Assembly (NCBI GenBank): GCA_937892225.1
Contig: CALAUH010000138.1
Span: forward strand, 1-24,481
Direction: 5' to 3'
From: an uncultured Treponema sp.
Lineage (GTDB): Bacteria; Spirochaetota; Spirochaetia; Treponematales; Treponemataceae
DNA length: 24,481 nt
In this document: positions 22,011 through 24,481 of the stretch, in pieces
Position numbering within the stretch: the stretch's first letter is position 1
How the letters are laid out: every line of letters begins with the position of its first letter
Notes under the pieces: model-generated
Database searches by the model: none
Told to the model about the DNA's origin: nothing
The model's input: only the letters and a program-made list of their open reading frames with translations
Position numbers and translations under genes: made by a program

Positions 22011-23651
22011 TTAATCTTGTCTCATAGATGCAAATGGATCTACATCCCGATACATTTTTCTCAACTTTGGTTTTTCAATTTTGCCGGTTGGGTTACGAGG
22101 TACTGGAGCAAAAATCAATTTGCGTGGACGTTTGTATTTTGGTAATTCCATACAGAACTCATTTACTTCTTCTTCTGTAAGTGTCATTCCTTCTTTTACT
22201 TCAATAACGGCAGCGGCAATTTCACCAAGGCGTTTATCTGCAAGACCAATTACAGCGCAGTCTTTAATTTTATCGTTTTTGCGGAGGAAGTCTTCTATCT
22301 GAACTGGGTACAAGTTTTCACCACCAGAGATGATAACGTCTTTTTTACGGTCAACAAGAGTAATAAATCCGTCTTTATCCATCTGAGCCATATCTCCAGT
22401 GTAGAGCCAGCCTTCTTTATCCAAAACTTCTTCTGTAGCTTTTGGATTTTTGTAGTATTCAACCATAACGCCAGGACCAAATACTGCAAGTTCACCAACT
22501 TCGCCCTGAGCAACTTCTTTACGGTTTTCATCAACAATCTTACATTTCCATCCGTAACCTGGAATACCGATTGCACCAACTTTTTCAACGTTTCCAACAC
22601 CAAGGTGAACACAACCAGGTCCGATTGATTCTGAAAGTCCGTAGTTTGTATCATAATCGTGTTTAGGGAAGTATTTGAGCCAGTCTGCAACAAGTTTACG
22701 TGGAATTGGCTGAGCACCCATATGAGTTAAACGCCACTGACTTAAGTGATAATCTTCAATTTTAATTTCGCCGCGGTCCAAAGCATCAAGAATATCCTGA
22801 GCCCAAGGAACGAGCATCCAAACAATGGTACAACGTTCTTCACTTACAGCTTTAATTACAGGTTCTGGTTTTGTACCGCGAAGTAAAACTGCTTTTCCAC
22901 CGCTGATTAAAGAACCAAACCAGTGCATTTTTGCTCCAGTATGATAAAGTGGAGGAATACAAAGGAAAACATCATCGTGAGTCTGACCATGGTGATTCTG
23001 TTCACAGGCAGCAGAATGCATTAAAGCGCGGTGTTTGTGCAAAATTGCTTTTGGGAAACCAGTTGTTCCCGAAGAAAAGTAAATTGCACCAAAATCATCA
23101 TCAGAAATTACGATGTGTGGATTTTCAGAAGAAAAATTCATTACAGACATAAAATAATTATCTGCAAAAGTTGGAGCCATTCCTTCGCCAACGTAAATTA
23201 ATAAACGGTGAGCAATGATTTTATCTGTAATTGATTCCAGACGACCGATAAATTCAGGTCCAAAGAATAAAATAGAAATATCTGCCAAATCAAGACAATA
23301 TTCAATTTCATCGGCTGCATAACGGAAATTGAGTGGAACTGCAAGAGCACCAGTTTTCAAAATACCAAAATAGATTGGAAGCCATTCAAGACAGTTCATC
23401 ATCAAAATGCCGACTTTATCACCTTTTTTAACACCACGGTCTAAAAGATAGTGAGCACAGCGGTTAGCTTTTTCGTTGAAAATGCGCCAGTTAATTTCAC
23501 GACGGTAAGGAAGATTTGGTTCTGGCTGAGTTAAGTCAAATTCCTTCCATGTAATACGGCGGTTTTCTTTAACTTCCGGGTTTAATTCAACAAGTGCGCA
23601 GTCTGTAGCATAGATTTCTGCGTTGCGTTCAAGATATTGTGTAATTGGCAT
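22011..23651 (-). CDS. AMP-forming acyl-CoA synthetase (AMP-binding enzyme)
   Basis: A 546-residue member of the class I adenylate-forming superfamily that activates a carboxylic acid to its CoA thioester with ATP. Motifs are YFSSGTTGFPK (191-201, phosphate loop), YGLSES, GWLYTGDMAQMDKDGF, VDRKKDVIISGGENLYP (hinge) and NPTGKIEK with catalytic Lys524. The overall pattern matches medium- or long-chain fatty-acid and cyclohexane-carboxylate-type CoA ligases; the substrate is not determinable. The N-terminus (MPITQYLERNAEIYATDCAL) is normal. GGAG lies about 9 bases before the ATG. It has its own promoter and a strong terminator, so it is probably a single-gene transcript. It is a different family branch from the PaaK-type ligase at 8286-9587. 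Confidence 0.9.
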   Translation of the reverse strand: MPITQYLERNAEIYATDCALVELNPEVKENRRITWKEFDLTQPEPNLPYRREINWRIFNEKANRCAHYLLDRGVKKGDKVGILMMNCLEWLPIYFGILKTGALAVPLNFRYAADEIEYCLDLADISILFFGPEFIGRLESITDKIIAHRLLIYVGEGMAPTFADNYFMSVMNFSSENPHIVISDDDFGAIYFSSGTTGFPKAILHKHRALMHSAACEQNHHGQTHDDVFLCIPPLYHTGAKMHWFGSLISGGKAVLLRGTKPEPVIKAVSEERCTIVWMLVPWAQDILDALDRGEIKIEDYHLSQWRLTHMGAQPIPRKLVADWLKYFPKHDYDTNYGLSESIGPGCVHLGVGNVEKVGAIGIPGYGWKCKIVDENRKEVAQGEVGELAVFGPGVMVEYYKNPKATEEVLDKEGWLYTGDMAQMDKDGFITLVDRKKDVIISGGENLYPVQIEDFLRKNDKIKDCAVIGLADKRLGEIAAAVIEVKEGMTLTEEEVNEFCMELPKYKRPRKLIFAPVPRNPTGKIEKPKLRKMYRDVDPFASMRQD

Positions 23652-23689
23652 TTCTATAACTCCGTTTAAGTTCTTTATTATTATTGAAG

Positions 23690-23718
23690 ATTATAGTGTA
23701 TATGGAAGTTTGTTTAAA
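23690..23718 (-). promoter_or_regulatory. Promoter of the acyl-CoA synthetase gene
   Basis: On the - strand, TTTAAA (23718-23713) and TATAAT (23695-23690) are 17 bases apart. The start is predicted near 23683, leaving a leader of about 30 bases with the GGAG site. Confidence 0.5.
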
Positions 23719-23740
23719 GGGGTGAATTATCGGTTAGCTG

Positions 23741-24481
23741 TTATAATGTATCAAAGAAATCGAGGATAACTGTGGTTGTTTCTATTTTTGAAAAATTATA
23801 TTCAGGCCAGTTATGGCGACCGTCCTGAATAATTATCCATTTTACTTTTGAATTATAATCTCGTAATGTTGCTCTTTCGGAAATAGAGGTTTCTTTATAT
23901 TCATTAGGAATTTTGTTTATAGTTGTATAATATTCAATTACCTTTTCCATTGATGGATTTTGAGTATTTTTATCTGTGCCCATAAATTCCATCGGAACTA
24001 CATCATCTTTTGTACCATTTATTTGAAGATAACCTATTTGACCATTTGATTTTTTACGATTCCATACATCTTTTGGCATCATCCCGCCAACACTGGCAAC
24101 ACCTGTAAAGACTCTGTTTTTATTGAGTTTATTAAAACCTGGCTTTTTTATTTCGGAAGAAGCAATCTTATTTACCATAAAGCCACCGTTGCTAAATCCA
24201 ACCGCAAATGCTCTAGGCCCAAGTCCATATTCATCTCGCAGATATTGTATAAGTTCGACTAAAAAACCTTCATCTTTCTTGGAATATTCGTTTTTATAAA
24301 AATGCCAGCCTTTACCATATGATTTGTTTTCTGGATCTACAGTTCCGTCGACATAAACAACGGCATAATTTCGCAAATTTGCTTCTTGTTCCATCTGAGT
24401 TTTACTTTTAAAGGCATTAGCACTTTCTCCAAGCCCATGAAGCATTAAAATTATAGAAGTATCGCTGTTGTATTCTTTAGG
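23741..24481 (-). CDS. CE1/PHB-depolymerase-like esterase, 5' end beyond the window
   Basis: The C-terminal 246 residues of an alpha/beta-hydrolase; the frame continues past the right edge, upstream of an internal ATG at 24445. The fold markers are MLHGLGES (oxyanion region), WHFYKNE, AVGFSNGGFM (nucleophile Ser in G-x-S-x-G-G), QINGTKDDVVPMEF (Asp) and IIQDGRHNWPEYN (His). These match the LpqC/PHB-depolymerase and CE1 feruloyl or acetylxylan esterase group. In this sugar-rich context an esterase removing feruloyl or acetyl groups from xylan fragments is plausible but not proven. Whether it is secreted cannot be seen because the N-terminus is missing. No terminator was found in the 89 bases between its stop and the next gene, so some read-through into the acyl-CoA synthetase gene is possible. 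Confidence 0.88.
   Translation of the reverse strand, partial: PKEYNSDTSIILMLHGLGESANAFKSKTQMEQEANLRNYAVVYVDGTVDPENKSYGKGWHFYKNEYSKKDEGFLVELIQYLRDEYGLGPRAFAVGFSNGGFMVNKIASSEIKKPGFNKLNKNRVFTGVASVGGMMPKDVWNRKKSNGQIGYLQINGTKDDVVPMEFMGTDKNTQNPSMEKVIEYYTTINKIPNEYKETSISERATLRDYNSKVKWIIIQDGRHNWPEYNFSKIETTTVILDFFDTL

Overview
The window looks like a piece of an AT-rich bacterial chromosome, most likely a gut or rumen spirochaete of the Treponema type. That assignment rests on the low G+C content, a relaxed-lipobox surface lipoprotein with BspA-type leucine-rich repeats, anaerobic ferredoxin enzymes plus a rubredoxin, and a set of cytoplasmic enzymes for plant-cell-wall oligosaccharides. It is an inference; no rRNA or other phylogenetic marker is present. 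No tRNA, rRNA, CRISPR array, transposase or phage gene was seen.

Layout. At 1-316 is the tail of a Na/Pi-cotransporter-like PhoU-domain protein, apparently frameshifted. A long palindromic element follows (340-455). Positions 453-6459 hold a sugar block: cellobiose phosphorylase (GH94, -), then divergently a GH51 arabinofuranosidase (+) coupled to a small Cys-rich protein, then a convergent GH43-CBM6 enzyme (-). All three glycosidase promoters carry a LacI-type palindrome related to AGTAAAACGTTTTACT. Positions 6578-13584 hold an anaerobic aryl/amino-acid block on the - strand: DUF362-ferredoxin protein, ACT-domain protein, phenylacetate-CoA ligase, iorB and iorA. A + strand lipoprotein gene and a hairpin-rich island split iorB from iorA. 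Positions 13730-18383 hold a second sugar block: a GH3 enzyme (+), rubredoxin (-) and a GH120 beta-xylosidase (+). Positions 18387-24481 hold a YkgJ-type cysteine-cluster protein (-), two MATE transporters facing each other tail to tail, an AMP-forming acyl-CoA synthetase (-) and the 3' part of a CE1-like esterase (-) that runs off the right edge.

How the genes work together. None of the complete glycosidases shows a signal peptide, so they probably act on imported oligosaccharides. GH94 would phosphorolyse cellobiose, GH3 and GH120 would remove terminal glucose or xylose, GH51 and GH43 would remove arabinose, and the esterase could remove acyl or feruloyl groups. No transporter and no LacI-family regulator lies in the window, so both must be elsewhere. 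The IOR/PaaK/ACT/DUF362 group is a classic set for interconverting aryl-pyruvates and aryl-acetates through aryl-acetyl-CoA with ferredoxin. It could oxidise aromatic amino acids or, in a rumen setting, run reductively to build them from arylacetates.

Gene ends are packed very tightly: four convergent pairs have only 1-8 bases between stop codons. The best candidates for something new are the disrupted ior locus with its hairpin island, a possible small RNA or gene relic with its own promoter and terminator between GH94 and GH51, the shared operator of the sugar genes, and a TTAC-N8-GTAA motif shared by iorA and paaK.
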